Assembly: GCA_963576735.1 (NCBI GenBank)
Contig: OY755174.1
Coordinates: forward strand, 186,001 to 250,000
Origin: Bedellia somnulentella
Lineage: Eukaryota > Arthropoda > Insecta > Lepidoptera > Bedelliidae
Reading direction: 5' to 3'
Length of the DNA: 64,000 bases
The translations under genes and the position numbers were made by a program. The notes beneath the pieces are model-generated. The model searched no databases. It worked only from the letters and a program-made list of their open reading frames with translations, and had not been told where the DNA came from. This document shows positions 23,166 to 38,100 of this stretch, one piece after another (the stretch's first letter is position 1; every line of letters starts with the position of its first letter).

Positions 23166-26100
23166 AATACCTCATAATCGGCCTCGAACTTGAACACGAT
23201 CTGCGTGAGAGGCAGCTTGCCGGTGATGTTTGGAGAGGCGGCCAGGTCCGCGAAGTACAGCAGGTTGTCGCGGCAGTCCCGCACCGGGGACACGATCAGG
23301 TAGCGCCCGCAGTCTGATACTTCCGCGCCGCTGCGACCAATGTTGTATTAGATACGGCAACCAACTCTGTTTTGCACGTCACTACTTCAAATACATTCAG
23401 CATAAAAAGTATCTTAAATGGATGACTCGCTCCAAATTCATAAGCATATATCTATTTACTACCCGTAACTTTCCTAACAGTGCAGTGTACACTATGTACT
23501 ATTGGCGATCTTATCACTATCAACGATCTTTCGAGACAACATTTGAATCGGTTGGAGATGGGACAAATGGTGTTATTGATAGATACGACCTATACTTACG
23601 ACTTCGAATCTCAAATTAGTGTAGCCAGAGCATCAGAAAATGAGGAGATCATAAAACAAACGATGATTAGTGATGAGTTTCAGCCACATCGCCCAAACAT
23701 TAGAGACCCAACCACCAAAGTCGCCCAAAAATAAGTAGAATGTAAAAGTATAAACTAATTTCTAGGTCTCATTTCGAACTAAGTAAATTACAAAAAAACA
23801 GATATAAAATATTTTTATCAAAACTAATGAATGACAAATAATATATGAGAATCTGTTCTAAATGATTTTGTATTAATATTTGTATGTGAAAAACAATATA
23901 TACTATTTCTAAATCTAGATATTTTTACTTGATCTAAAAACACTGACGCTGAAAAATACTGACTTTGAAATTTAATGCTTTACTTTACAAAATAAAGATA
24001 AAATATGAGTAATAGTATCCGCAAACTAACTTTTAAACTTATTATATTTCAAATACAAAATCTACACAAAAAGACTGAAAAAAGAAATAACAGAACATAC
24101 GAGATCATATCTATATTTCCGTGTTGACGGCTACTTCTGTAGAAGAGAAATAAAAAAGGCATTTTACGGCCAATCGGTAAAACTAAACAATATCTTTAAA
24201 CTAAAGAATAGTCAATTTTCGAAGCTCTGGCTACTCTTTTTCATTGATATTATAAAGTTGTGAGGTAACGAATACGTTGGAAGGTATTTGTAGAGCATTA
24301 TTCTTAGGATCTATCTATATAAAATTGTACTCAGAACGACTTAGAAACGATAAGTTATAAAAACCTTCTCTATCTTTTCGCGACTATATACATCTTTCGA
24401 AACCGAAGTAGACTTAAATTTAAACTTATACTAAAATTATTTGTGACGTTCAAAAAACAGAGAACTATTCTTTTGATTTTGAAATTAATGATTCTTATCT
24501 TATCTTTAATAAATCATAACTTGGAGTTTATATATTGATTTTAAGAATAAGATTTATTTACACCTATCTATTTCATGGCGGACCGAGAACTTGCTACAGG
24601 TCGCGGGAAGGCGATGGATGAGGCAGGACAGGACTTGTCTTTCAGACATCTTTGCGGGAGGCCTATGTCCAGCAGTGGATGTTTATAGGCTGATGATGAT
24701 GATTTCAAATCCTTATGACCAAAAATACTTTACGATACTTTATTTCTACTATATTGTCCCATAGCAACTTCTAAATGTGGCTGAGGAGTTTCTAGCTCCA
24801 TCATCAACAACCTTTATTTTTACCATATTTTCCCCACTCACATTTCCAAAAGTGGCTGAGGAATTTCTAATTCCTTAGCTCTGGCTACCCCTTCTAAGGA
24901 TTTACAGCCGTGAGTATATGTATGTAGGTATGAGTTTCTAGCTCTGAAGCTCTGGCTACCCCTTTTTGGGATTTATGGCCATGAGTATATGTGTATGCTA
25001 TGACCAAAAAGCAAGGGTATCTAGTCAAGATAATATGAACTCACATCCTCCACAGCGGCTCCTCGGGGAACTCCACCACGAGCACGTCCTCCGACTGAGG
25101 CGTGTTGAGGCGGTGGTAGCACAGCTTCTGGTCTCTGTTCACCTCAGTTTCGGAGCCGTCCGCCTTGCCTGCCTGCACTGGGTAGTACTGGAAAACAGTT
25201 TTAAATTGATAGCAAATTTCATAGTCATTTTTTTGTTTCAGATTTACAGTTACTGAAGTTTAAGTAGCTTGATCATCTGAAATCTTATAAATATCCCGAA
25301 AATCATTTTAAGTTGTTGTAAAATATTTAATTCCCTGATTGCACATTACTTACTCCTTTTTAAGCCATTTTTATGTTTCATCTATTAGAGTTTCTAGCAC
25401 TCATTTGGTATAAAAACAGATTAAACATTGAACATTTAAAAATCAAAAAAAGAGACACGCAATAAAAAATATCTGTTATGATTCTACACAATTATTATTA
25501 TTTTATTTTTATTTTTACATTGTTCGAATGGTTAAAGATTGCCTCCTACTTGGCAACAGGTGATGTAAAGGAAATCTCTTAACAGTGTAAATTTTCAAAC
25601 CGCACAAATATAATAAGCTTAAAATTATAAGGAGTGGTAAATATGATCTACTTACAGAATAAAAGAGACCCTCGTTGTTCTTGGTCCAGGACATGGAAGC
25701 GAACTTCACCTTTTCCAAAACTTCCGGATAGTCTTTTCCTATAATATAAAAATAATACATATAAGTTGAAAATCCAATAAAACAAGTGAATTATCACAGT
25801 GGGATAGTTAAACATTAGTTTATGATAATACATACATACCTACATATTCATATATATACTCAAGGCTATAAATCCCTAGAAGGGGTAGCCAGAGCTAAGG
25901 AACTCGAAATTCCGCAGCCACGTTTGGAAAGTTGAGTGCGGAAAAGGTGGTAAAGTAAAGGTTATTGGTGATGGGTCTCCAACCGCATCGCCCAAAAATC
26001 CCTTAAAAACCCCAATACCGTTAGTCGCCTCATACATACACCCACCGGAAGAAATGGGGTAGTGCTATTCTAAGCCGACACTACACAGCAATAGATATCG

Positions 26101-29100
26101 TACAAAGAAATAGATCCAAAAACTTTGGAATGTTAAAAACGTCTGAATCCAATCCCAGCTCTTGGACACTTATAAACGATAGTTTCTATTTATGCATTTA
26201 CAATTAGAAATCCCTCAGCCACTCGGGAAGACGGGTGGAACAAAGATTTTAATATGCATACATACATATACTTAAGGCCATAAATCCCAATAAGGGGTAG
26301 CCAGAGCAGATTTGGAAGATAATAGGGGACAAGGTGGTAGAAATATTGGTGATGGCTTTCCATTCCAACTGCATTGTCCAAAAACCACTTTAAAAAGCCC
26401 CATTCCGCTAGTCGCCTGTTAAGATACCTGCGGGAAGAAAAGGGCAGTGACATTCTAAGCCGGCATTTTAAAGTAAGTAGTAATGGTGCCGTTTAGTGTC
26501 GGCTTCGAATAGCACTACTCCATTTTTTCCGGTGGGTGTACGTAAGAGGCGACTAACGGTATTGGGGCTTTTAAAGAAATTTTGGGCGATGCGGCTGGAG
26601 ACCCATCACCAGCATACTGTATTTCACCATCTTTTCCCAACTCAACTTTCCATAAGTGGCTGAGGAGTTTCTAGTTCCTTAGCTCTGGCTACCCCTTCTA
26701 GGGATTTATAGCCGTGAGTATATGTACGTATGAAATGAGTAAAATATTACCGGTGTCGACATCCTTGAAGTGTATGGTGATCCAGTCGGAGCCGCTGGCG
26801 CTGAGTCCGTAGGCGAACACGCGGCCGTCGTCCGTGACGCGGCTGCCGGACAGCGCCACCGTGCCGTCCGCCGACAACGAGTTGGGGTCCAGGAACACGC
26901 GCGGCTCCCCGGACAGGCTGTCTTGCACGTACAGGACACTGCCACGACGGGAAGTATACATGTTTCACAATGTAACTTAGCAACGAGCTTGGCGTTTGAT
27001 ATTACTTCCACTCAAACATTCTATATCCTCGCAAGGGTGGCAGATCCCATATTTCTACTATCCAAATACTTCCGAAGCTCACGTGACTCTTGTTAGACAG
27101 AGCACTCCCGTGATAAGGGGCAGAAATATAGAGGTTTTGTACGAAATATAACTAAATATAACTTAGCAACGTGGATTTTTTCACAATGTTTTACCGCTGT
27201 TAATAAACTCACATATGACTTAGAAAAGACTCATTGATGTAGGTAGGATTTGAACCCTGAACTTAATTTAAAACCACACATTTGAAAGTAAGATATTTCA
27301 TATTTAATCAATGTTTGCAAGTATATAAGTGGAAACATAATTATACATACATATACTCACGGCTATATTTCCCTAGAAGGGGTAGCCAAAGCTAAGGAAT
27401 TATAAATTACTCAGCCACTTTTGGAAGTTGATTGGGGAAAAGATGGTAAAAATGCGACATGATAGTCCAGTGGGTAGAACACCCGCCCGAAAAACAGAAG
27501 GGCGTGAGTTCCAATCCTGGGACGGGCCTACACCAATTTGTCTTTTTAAAGTCATATGTGTGGTTAATTTATCATGGTTGCTAACGGTGAGGAAAAACAT
27601 CGTGAGGAAACCCACATGGCTGAGTTGTACTTAGTCATGTGACAGTGTATTCGTACAAAACGGCGATAGGCCTGCCCCCTATCACGTGAGTACACTGTCT
27701 AAGCAAAACGTGGGTACCTTCTCTGGAAACTAGATGGCGCTTGCCATGTGAGTTCAGGAGTATTGGTACCTCTGCCAACCCCTTCGGGGATAAACGGCGT
27801 GAACGTTTATGTATGTTATGTTTATGGTAAAAATAAAGGTTTTTGGTGATGGGTCTCCAACCGCATCGCCCAAAAATCCAATAAAAAGTCCCAATACCCT
27901 TAGTCGCCTCTTACGACACCCGTGGGTAAAAAGGGGTAGCGACATTCTAGGCCGGCACTACACGGCAATGCCGGCACTACACGGTACTATAAGTGGAAAC
28001 TGCACATAAAAACTTTGACATTTAGAGCAAGCCCTAATTGGGATTTTCAACTCATGCTTCTCTTCTGGTAGAGACTTACTTAATAACTTAGAGACTGCTT
28101 TCACAGAAAATTGAATATTTTTTACCAATAATTAGGTAAGATTACAACCGATAACGTTAACAATAAATTGTTAGTAATGTAGGTAATTTGTAAGTATATC
28201 AAAAGTAATGGCCGCATTTAAGTTCTTTTGTAAAAATCGCATTAATGTAATTTGTAAAATGAACTAGGTAGTTATTTTAAACATGGCTAATTCAATTAGT
28301 GAAGTTATGATCATTTGATAACACGAAATGTTTTCACATTTCAACACGCAGTTAAATTCCACATCAAGATTAATGGAGAATGTTACATTTTCTTAATCTA
28401 TGATCCAAAACAATACAAGTCTGTTATTGTACAAGCCGTCAGTATATGCATGTACATACATACATGCATATACTCACGGCTATAAATCCATCAGAGGGGT
28501 AGCCAGAGTTTCAGAATCAGAAAATTCTTCAGCCACTCAGCTAGGTAGTGAAAAGATAGTATAATTAAAGGTTTTTGAAGGTTTAAATCACTTAAAACGC
28601 CCCGATAAATAGTCGCCTCTTACGATCACCCATGAGAACAAATGGGGTAGTGCTATTCTAAGCCGACCCTACACAGCAAATATTTATATATTAGCACTAA
28701 ATATTTTTTGTTATTACTACATATCGGGGTTAAGTTTCAATTATTCAAATATGTTTAAAGTGATAAAATGATTTTCAGCTCTTCAAAGTGAGAAGTGAGA
28801 ATTACTGTTGTCGCTACAAACATTAGCAGGGTACAAATGTTATTTCTCATTCGATTTTTTTACGACAGTAATAAAAATATTTTTATTTTGCTCTAACACA
28901 TATGGATTTATGATGTATTCGTCCATTATTAAAGCAATAACAATATCAATAAAATTAAACAATGCACATACAATTTATTAACGACCTCCTTTTGAGAGGC
29001 AGTACATTTTAAAAATTTTAATATTTATAAACTTTTTTTATTAGACAGCATTCAGTCATAATATGCAATGTGGACATCACAGTAGTTCAGAAAATGTTCA

Positions 29101-32100
29101 AAATATTTTATTACATACACACAGCACCATTAGTGCACTATATTGTATGATCCTGGCAAACCATTTAAGCTTTGTTTACAGTCAACAACCTGGTCAAACA
29201 TACTCTTTTATCTTTACTCTTGAGACCTACTTTTTTACGCACATTCACTATTCGACCTCCGCGATCATCCTCTAACATCATCACCCACATACCACCAACC
29301 AAGAAACCTACACCCACTTACTTCTGGTTCTGCAGGCCGGTGTTCTTGAAGAAGAAGTAGCGGTCGCCGCGGCGGAAGGGGCAGGAGTACTTGGGGTAGT
29401 CCCACAGCTCGGTGAGGCGCGCGGCGATGGCGGCCCGCGCCGGACACGCGTCCAGGTAGGGCCGCGTGATCGCGTTCTGCGCCTCGATGAACGCCTTGGT
29501 TTCGTTGGAGTCCGGGTCCTCGAGCCAGCGGTACGGGTCGGGGATCTAAGCGTGACAAATCTTCAATTTCAGGATATAGAAAACGTAAAGAATTGTTTTT
29601 GAGTCAATATTTTTGAACACATCCTTTCCCGAATTGTCAATTTTAATTGAATATGATGTATTTATATCATACTGAATTATAGTATGAAAATGTTTATGAT
29701 TTTTTTATTTTCAAAGCACATTGTTTACTCACATAATATATTGTTTTCTTTTCTAATACGAGGCTAAAATTATTGATCTTTTCTCAAAAGAATTGATAGA
29801 AAAGGATTGTTTGCATTTTGTTAACAAATGAATTCCGTAAGGTTTCTTTGACTTTGAACAATAAACTTTTTTAACGTTCAAACATTAGGTATGTGAGTGG
29901 TTAGTCATGCCACGGTGCATATCGATTCTTATGCATAGCCATGACGGTGTTTTGCGAAGGTGTTGCCAAAACAGGTCAAAGTTATTATTTATTAAAATAG
30001 CGAATAACCAGTCAAGCGCAAATGTCATGCCCATTGATTCGATATGTTTATAATTTATAAATCTACACTAATATATAAACTTGAAAAGTGTTCACTTGAA
30101 CGCGCTAATCTCAGGAACTACTATACTAATAATACTATATAACTAATACTTACTATACTACAATAAAAATACTTTATGTTTAAAACCTCAGGTACAGTAA
30201 TTTATTAACTGAGAAATAAGGAAAGTGGCCATATTACAGAAATGATTTGATAGCTGATTTTGTAAATAAAATAAGTTGTACGGCAGCTTTCGTGCTAGTA
30301 CCCGTCTCGCAATTGTTAGAGGGTGAGCTGTACCAAGTAATCCTAGATCGCAACGTACGGGCTTCACCCGCATACAACGTGCAACTAACGACAACTGCTA
30401 ATCAATACTTAGTCATTATTATTAGCAAGCTTTTATTGTTACACTAGTCATCAGACACGGCTTAGCAGGCTGTTTTTAATGTTTTTTTGTCGGCATTGAA
30501 ATATTCAATCACTGCTGACACCTTTGCCATTAAGCGTGATGTTAAATTGCAATGTTATCTCTGAAAGGTATAGCTTTCTATTCATCAATTATTTTTTTCA
30601 ATCGCTTGAGTGGTTTGGAAGCCTATTAATTACAAAGAAGCACACAAACAAATCTTTGCTCTTTATACCTATTACAGACTTTAGAGTTTGCTTGCTGCTA
30701 CTGTTTTTTCATCCAATGGGAAAAATATATTCGCAGTCAAGTAGTAGACTCTTTAGAATATCTATCGAACTTTAACAATTTAGTGTCGGTCATGTAGTCA
30801 TTTTAGATAAGCAATATTGAAAATATTTCCGCTGGCGCCACGTGATGCGAGCGACTGGGGCTTTAAGTAATTTCCAAGCAGTTGCTAACAAACTCCGATT
30901 TATACAAGAATTCTTGTAATTTTTTTTTTCAAAAGTACCTTAGGATATTTAATACTATAGACGTGGGTATATATAAGTTGGGGGTTGCCGCCTAAATAAG
31001 ATCCACTTCATTACCATCATGCTGGCGACCATACCATTACCTTGAAAGGTGCAAGGACAAAACCTACGTCATAAGATTAGTACCACAGAGTACGTGATCG
31101 CCAACAACAAGTGTCCCCACACTCGGAATATAGATGAGCGCGGATCGTTTCATTAGGCTCGATAAAATACAGTTTGAAAAACAACAGGCGGACGAAAGTA
31201 ACATAGTTATTTTGGTGAATTGTTACATGATTTCACTTCAGAATAAGTGGGTATTATACGGTAAGGTACAACGACACGGTTACCAGTGGACGTGTAGTAT
31301 GAACAGCTTACTTAGACTTACTTATATCGTACTAAACCTTCACTTGCTACCGTAGTCTTTGTGCCTAAGTGACTTTTAATTTTCTGTAACACTAGGAAGA
31401 TGAATGAAAAATGTTTGCTTGTTTAAGACGAATCGCGATGGGAAGAGTTGTTAGAAGTACCGCGATGTTGCAGTTTAAGCCGAGCTTTCTTAGTTTTGTG
31501 AGTGCCTTATCAATATAATATTGCTTTACAGAAATTGGAAATGAAATGCGACTCTAGTAAGAGGGCTTTCAAAAAGCAGATAGGGTAAGATTAAACATTT
31601 TTTTTATCAATCTCGGTAAAAAAAAACGGTGAAAATGACCATTTTTATTAATTTATTTAGTGGGAATATTTATGAGAATATGTTATAAGTAAGACAGAAG
31701 CTTCCTTTTACATACACATACATATACTTCGTTTTATTCTTCGTGCTTCGGACGCCTACTTTTTTGAGCACACGCTCTATTTGAGTCCAGTTTCACTTAG
31801 TCATGTGACAATGTATTCGTACAAAACGGCCAGCTACTGTACGGTACGCCTTCCCTTTACACTGTCTAAGCAAAACGTAGGTACTCTGATCACCAGGTGA
31901 CAATGTCACGTGATGTTCATAATTATTAGTACCTCTGCCTTCTTCGGTGATATACGGCGTTAACGTTTTGAGTATTTTTTTTAGTCTAACTTCTATATGT
32001 GCCCAAACCCTCCTCAAACATTTCAAACCATCTTAACTAGTCCGGTCGACAGGTGGTTTCAGATAGAAAAAGGTCGGAATTTAATGAAACTTGGAGATGT

Positions 32101-35100
32101 TGTTCAGGGATGGTTAATTAACATTTTGTCAAGTTTTGGACCTCGAGGACCCTGTGCAAAAAGAGGAGAGGGGGGAGAACTGCAAAAATCTCGACCTTTC
32201 GTCGGTTTTTCGTCAAATACCTTTTTTCCTTACATCCTACGACAAAAGTGTTCAGAAACATTTTGTAGTACGTGAAATTATCTACAATTTGAGTACTCAC
32301 ATATGTCTGTATGTCAATTCCTTACTGAGATATGGCGCTTCGCAAAAAATATTTTTTTCCGAAATTCAGTAAAAATACCTTAAAAAAGCAGAAACCAACC
32401 TTATTTCTTATTTTAATAATAATAATAGTTGTTATTATGGTCTGTAATTTTGAAACCCCCTCCCCAATCCTCCCTCCCTTCCCCACCTAACCCCAATTCT
32501 CAAAAGCTTATTTTCTACTGTAATTTCATACCTACCATATATCATGTCGGTAATATTGGTATTGACATAAGTTACTTTTTAGACCGATATTCCCTCTCCC
32601 TCTCCTTCCCTCCACTTTATAATTGTTCCAGGGTAGGTAAAAGAAGACGTAGTCCATTGGTAAACAAAATTAATGATGTTAACAAAATTAAGGTTTTGAC
32701 AAAGTATACGCTAGAGGCAACAGAGATATTGTTGAAAGGTCTCTCATACATAGTAGGTACGCATATGTACTCATTACAGTTCCTGTCGAGATTTTTTAGC
32801 CGTTGGTTCTGCTTCTAATTGCTCGTCGTCCTCCTGCACAATCAGGCTGTTAAGGACGTCCTCACCGTCGTCGTATTCGTCGATTATGTCTGACGAGTCC
32901 TCCTCGTTAAAATCAGTTGCAGGGGCGTTTTCGCAGGAGTGGCCTGTGCAGTACTTGCACATGGCTGAGCATCTAAGACCTGCTTTCTTGCAGCTGCAAG
33001 CTCCGGTGCTACAGCCTTTGCTGCACTTGCAGGAAACAATTTGGAGGATGTTATCTGGCGCAGCATTTTTCGTAGTGGGGATTGGTAGTACCCCTCGCGT
33101 GGTTAGGCTCCAGCCCCAAACTGATGGGCGAAGTTCATTACCTAACCACGCTTGTACTTGCTGGTAAGTGCGGAGGGAGTGGTAATTGGCAGCGTCCCTT
33201 GTCGGTGGTAGACGGGCTAGTTCCAATTTAGCCTTCGTCACTGATCGTGTAAATAATCGGTACCGCAAGTCGTCAAGGTTGTCATTGTCAATATTGCCTC
33301 CATAAACTACTACCAGGAACTTTTCTCCAGCGTCCTTGATTTGCTGAGGAGTAGCGTTTGATGTAAGAAACGGAGCCACTACTGCAGAGAGGGCGGTATT
33401 CTTCATATAGGTGCTGCAAATTTTGTTCTTCCCCAATCCATACGGTGCTGACGTGGTATCACACCCACTCACTGCGTGGAGGAAAAGTATATCTTTGGGA
33501 GGAAAGGAACAGGAACTTGGTGATTAGAGGACACTAGGACCACCACCTCTTCCACTTTTCTGAAGATAGATGTTCTTTATGGACATACCCAATGCCGTCA
33601 ACAGAATTAGTATGTCCACATCTTCAACAACAATAATGACGCTGTCGAATTCGCTAGCTTTGGATATGGCAGTGTTGACTATCAACACGTCGGCGTCTTC
33701 ATGTGCTTGCTTCACTTCGATGCTAGCTCACGCTGAATTTCTGAAAAAAAAAAATTCTGCGAAGCGCCATATCTCAGTAAGGAATTGACATACAGACATA
33801 TGTGAGTACTCAAATTGTAGATAATTTTACGTACTACAAAATGTTTCTGAACGCTTTTGTCGTAGGATGTGAGGAAAAAAGGTAATTGACGAAAAACTGA
33901 CGAAAGGTCGAGATTTTTGCAGTTCTCCCCCCCCTCCTCTTTTTGCACAGGGTCCTCGAGATCCAAAACTTGACAAAATGTTAATTAACCATCCCTGAAC
34001 AACATCTCCAAGTTTCATTAAATTCCGACCTTTTTCTACCCAACTCCACTTCTTGCGACTTGTCGACCGGACTAACTGCACCCTTTCGTGAATCACACTT
34101 TTCCCACTCGATGACATAACCTAACACAACAAAATATTCTGAGGGACCTCATATCTACTGAATTCACTCCGATCGCATGTTTATTCTGCCACAACTTTCA
34201 AATCTTGTAAGATTCAAATCTTTTTGTTCATGAAAACCTCATGTGGGGATTATTACTAATAAATAAAGGAAAGAAAAATTAGTAAAAAATTCGGAGGTAG
34301 GAAACGCAAACACTACTAAAACGTACATACATATACATATACTCACGCCATTAATTCCCATTGGGGTAGGCAGAGACTATCGATCGCAACTTCGTACGAT
34401 CCTGACAAACCTCTCTAGCTTCGTTTACATCCATCAATCTTTTCATACATGCTCTTTTATTCTTCATACTTCGGACGCCAGCCTTTTTGAGCACACTCTC
34501 AATTTGGTCCAAGTGTGTTCTCCGTGGTCGTCCTCTACTAACATTACCATCCACACTAGCTCTATAGATCCCTTTTACCAATTTTCTATCATCCATCCTC
34601 TCTATGTGCCCAAACCATCTCAACATTCCTTTTTCTATCTTTCTTACAATATCATCTTTCACACCACACTTTTCACAAATAACACTATTTCTCACTCGGT
34701 CACGCAATCTAACATTACAAATTTTTCTGAGGAACCTCATCTCTACTGCATTCACTCTGCTCTCATGCTTCTTCTGCCACACCCAACATTCGCTTCCATA
34801 CATAAGCGTAGGAACAAGAACAGCATCATGCACAGCCATTCGGGCCTTTTCAGACACCGATTGACTGATCATTAGGCTATTCATTGCTCCATTTACCGCA
34901 TTACCCTTTTTCACTCTTCTTTCAATGTCTTCATCACATTTTCCATCCCTTGTAAACATCAGCAGTTGCAGCATCAATGGTATTTACATAAACAATATAA
35001 GTTATGCTGATGATATGGCACTACTGAGTCCGTCGATAGCCGCAATGAGGAAGATGTTGAATATCTGTGAGTCGTATGCTGAATCTCATGGTTTGATATA

Positions 35101-38100
35101 CAACATAAAAAAGACTGAATATATGATGTTTTCCAATGGGGTACAAAAGAAGCGAAAAATACCACCTATTTGCTTAAATGGCGTACCTCTTAATAAGGTA
35201 TCTCATTTTAAATACTTGGGCCATATCTTAAGTGAGAATCTCAGCGACGACATTGACATTGAAAGAGAGCGAAGATCTTTGTGCATTAGAGGAAATATGC
35301 TTATTCGCCGTTTCTCCAACTGCTCAGTTGACGTCAAGGTTACGCTTTTTAAAGCGTTTTGTCAGACCATGTATACAAGTAGCCTCTGGACAAACTATAC
35401 ACAAAAAGCTTTTAATAAGCTCCGTGTGCAGTACAACAACACCTTCAGGATGCTGTTGCGGCTGTCACGCTTTTGTAGTGCATCTGGTATGTTCGCGAGA
35501 GAGCGAACCGATGACTTTTATGGGTTAATTCGCAAACGAACTGCCTCGTTGATGGCACGGGTGCGAGCCAGTAGCAACAGCATCGTGAGGGCTGTTGTTG
35601 AACGTTTTGACTGTCCCATTTTGGCTCACTGGGTGCGGACCATTCACTGGAACAGGGAATGTACCGCGTACAGTGTGGCAAAGTGACGACACCATAAGAT
35701 TTTATATAAATTACAATAATAATAATAATAATAATACTAACAATAGGTTTAAGTAATTTTCACTGTCTACTAACAAATATATGGATGTTGTAACGTCTGA
35801 AATAAATGAATAAATAAATAAATAAATAAAATAAACAAACTTCCCAGATATACAAACTCCTTCACCTGTTCCACATCCTTAACATCAATCGCAATCACGC
35901 ATTCTGTCACATCTTCCTGTCTCTCAAAAACCATCGTTTTGGTCTTATCCACATTCACCCTCATTCCCTTTCTTACAAAAGACTCACATGCAATATTCAT
36001 CATCTCTTGCAACTCTTCTGCCAATGATGCAAGTAGCACTTGATCGTCAGCATACAAGAGGCATTTAATGATGAATCCACCCATCCTTAGTCCATAATCA
36101 CTTTCACGCAACTCTGTCAAACAGTCATCCATGAACAAATTGAAGAGCCACGGAGAAGCTACACATCCCTGTCGGACACCCCTAGAGATTCCGAACCAGT
36201 CAGTGTTTTCCCCGTTTACTCTTACACATGCACTAGAATCCTCATAGAGTGATACCAATGCACGTATAAGTTGACTCCCCAAACCGAACTTGGATAACAC
36301 CTCCCATAAACACTTTCTTACCACCCTATCATACGCCTTCTCTAAATCTATGAAGGAGCAATACACCTTTTGGTTCTTAGCTAAGAACTTTTCAGTGATG
36401 CTCCTTAGAGAGAAGATTTGATCCATACATCCCATTCCTTTCCTAAATCCCGCTTGCACATCCCATATTTTCTCATCAGTTTCATTCATCACTCTTTCAA
36501 TCAGTACCTTAGCATATAATTTACCAACAATGCTGAGTAAGCTGATGCCGCGGTAGTTTTTAGCCTCTTGGTGTGACCCCTTTCCTTTATATAGAGGCAC
36601 AATCACCGCCTTGCACCAGTCTCGAGGAACTTTGCCACTCGACCAGCATTTTTGGAAAAGGAAGTACAACCAAGAAGCCACCAACCCTTTACCAGCCCTC
36701 AGCATTTCGATAGTAATCCTATCATACCCTGCCGCCTTCTCTACTTTCATACTTTTCATTGCTTTCATTATTTCTTCCATACTAATCTCACTGTCACTGA
36801 AATCACCCATCTCTTTGTTCCAATCCAACATTACTGTCGATTGGCGAAGAAATGGATGCATCCTCTTTTTCAAACAGTCCCTCAAAATAATTCTTCCATA
36901 CCCGTTTCATGCTACTTTCATCCGTCGCCAATTCACCCTGTTCATCTCTTATTACACTCACTCTCGTGTTTTGGGAAACTCCCCTTTCCTTCCGGATATA
37001 CTTCCAGAATAACTTTTGGTTATTCCGGAAATTATCAGAAAGTTTCCTCTCACACCACTCTTGCAAATCCCGCTTTTTTTCTATTTTCTTCTTCACCTCA
37101 TTCTTAACTCTCTTATATTCATCTTCACTTTTCTGCACTACATCGTCAGTTACACTCGCATTCATCCGTTTACTAGCTTTAATCGCTAGTAAATCTAACC
37201 ACGCTTTCTTCTTATCTCCAAACGCCTCTTTCACAACTTTATCCCACCAACTTGTTGGTGGTCTATTTGACCTTTTACACACACCACAAACTTCCGTCGC
37301 ACATTCAACCATCGTCGAATTGAGCACATCCCATACTTCTTCTATTTCCATTTCATCCTTCATCTCCACGCAACTTAGTCTATCATCCAATTTTCTCACA
37401 TATTCATCTCTGATATTTTCATCTTCTTGCAGTTTTTCCACTTTTATTCTCGCAAAATCCGTTGTTGACACTTTAGGCCTGTGACGCCAACGCGTACACA
37501 GACCCCTTAATCGTGATATAACGAGAAAGTGATCTGTGCCAACGTTCGTGCCCCTATAGACCCTGGTGTCAACAACCTTTGCTCTCAGCCTTTCATCAAC
37601 TATCACAAAATCAATCATACTTCTCTCGCTTCCCCTCTGTCTTGTATACATATGGATATCTTTGTGTTTAAACAACGTGTTTGTAACACAAAGATTCCTC
37701 TCCAAACATACCTCAATCAATTTCTCACCATTCTCATTCATTCTTTGATCGCCAAACTTTCCTAAAACTCTTTCGCAACCGTTGCGTGACACACCAACCC
37801 AGCCATTAAAATCTCCTAACATTATAAGTTTCTCATTCTGATCACACCCATTCACAACATCGTCTAACAGATTCCAAAACTCCTCCCTCTCGGATAGGGA
37901 TTTAGACATGTCCGGAGCATAAACGCAAATTATGCGCATCCGGACTAGTCCCAATTTCACCTTAATCCACAGGAGCCTTGGACTCACACATTCGTAATCT
38001 TTCATACACTGAGCCATCCTTTCAGATATCAGAAGTCCCACTCCTTGGCTAGCTCGGTCACTGTCAGCGACTCCAGACCAGATTGCTGTAATGATGCCAA

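Noticed and set aside
23480..23734. 84-codon plus-strand ORF as a gene
   Set aside because: It lies in a prolyl endopeptidase intron; the last part resembles degraded S1 sequence (CATCGCCCAAA, GAGACCCAACCACC).
31997..32372. Protein genes in the repeated arm sequences
   Set aside because: The same open frames recur in the inverted arm at 33733-34074 as part of the repeat; no codon-like constraint is apparent.
36611..37484. Plus-strand ORFs of 130-190 codons
   Set aside because: Antisense shadows of the RTE endonuclease and RT, rich in Ser/Phe/His as expected.
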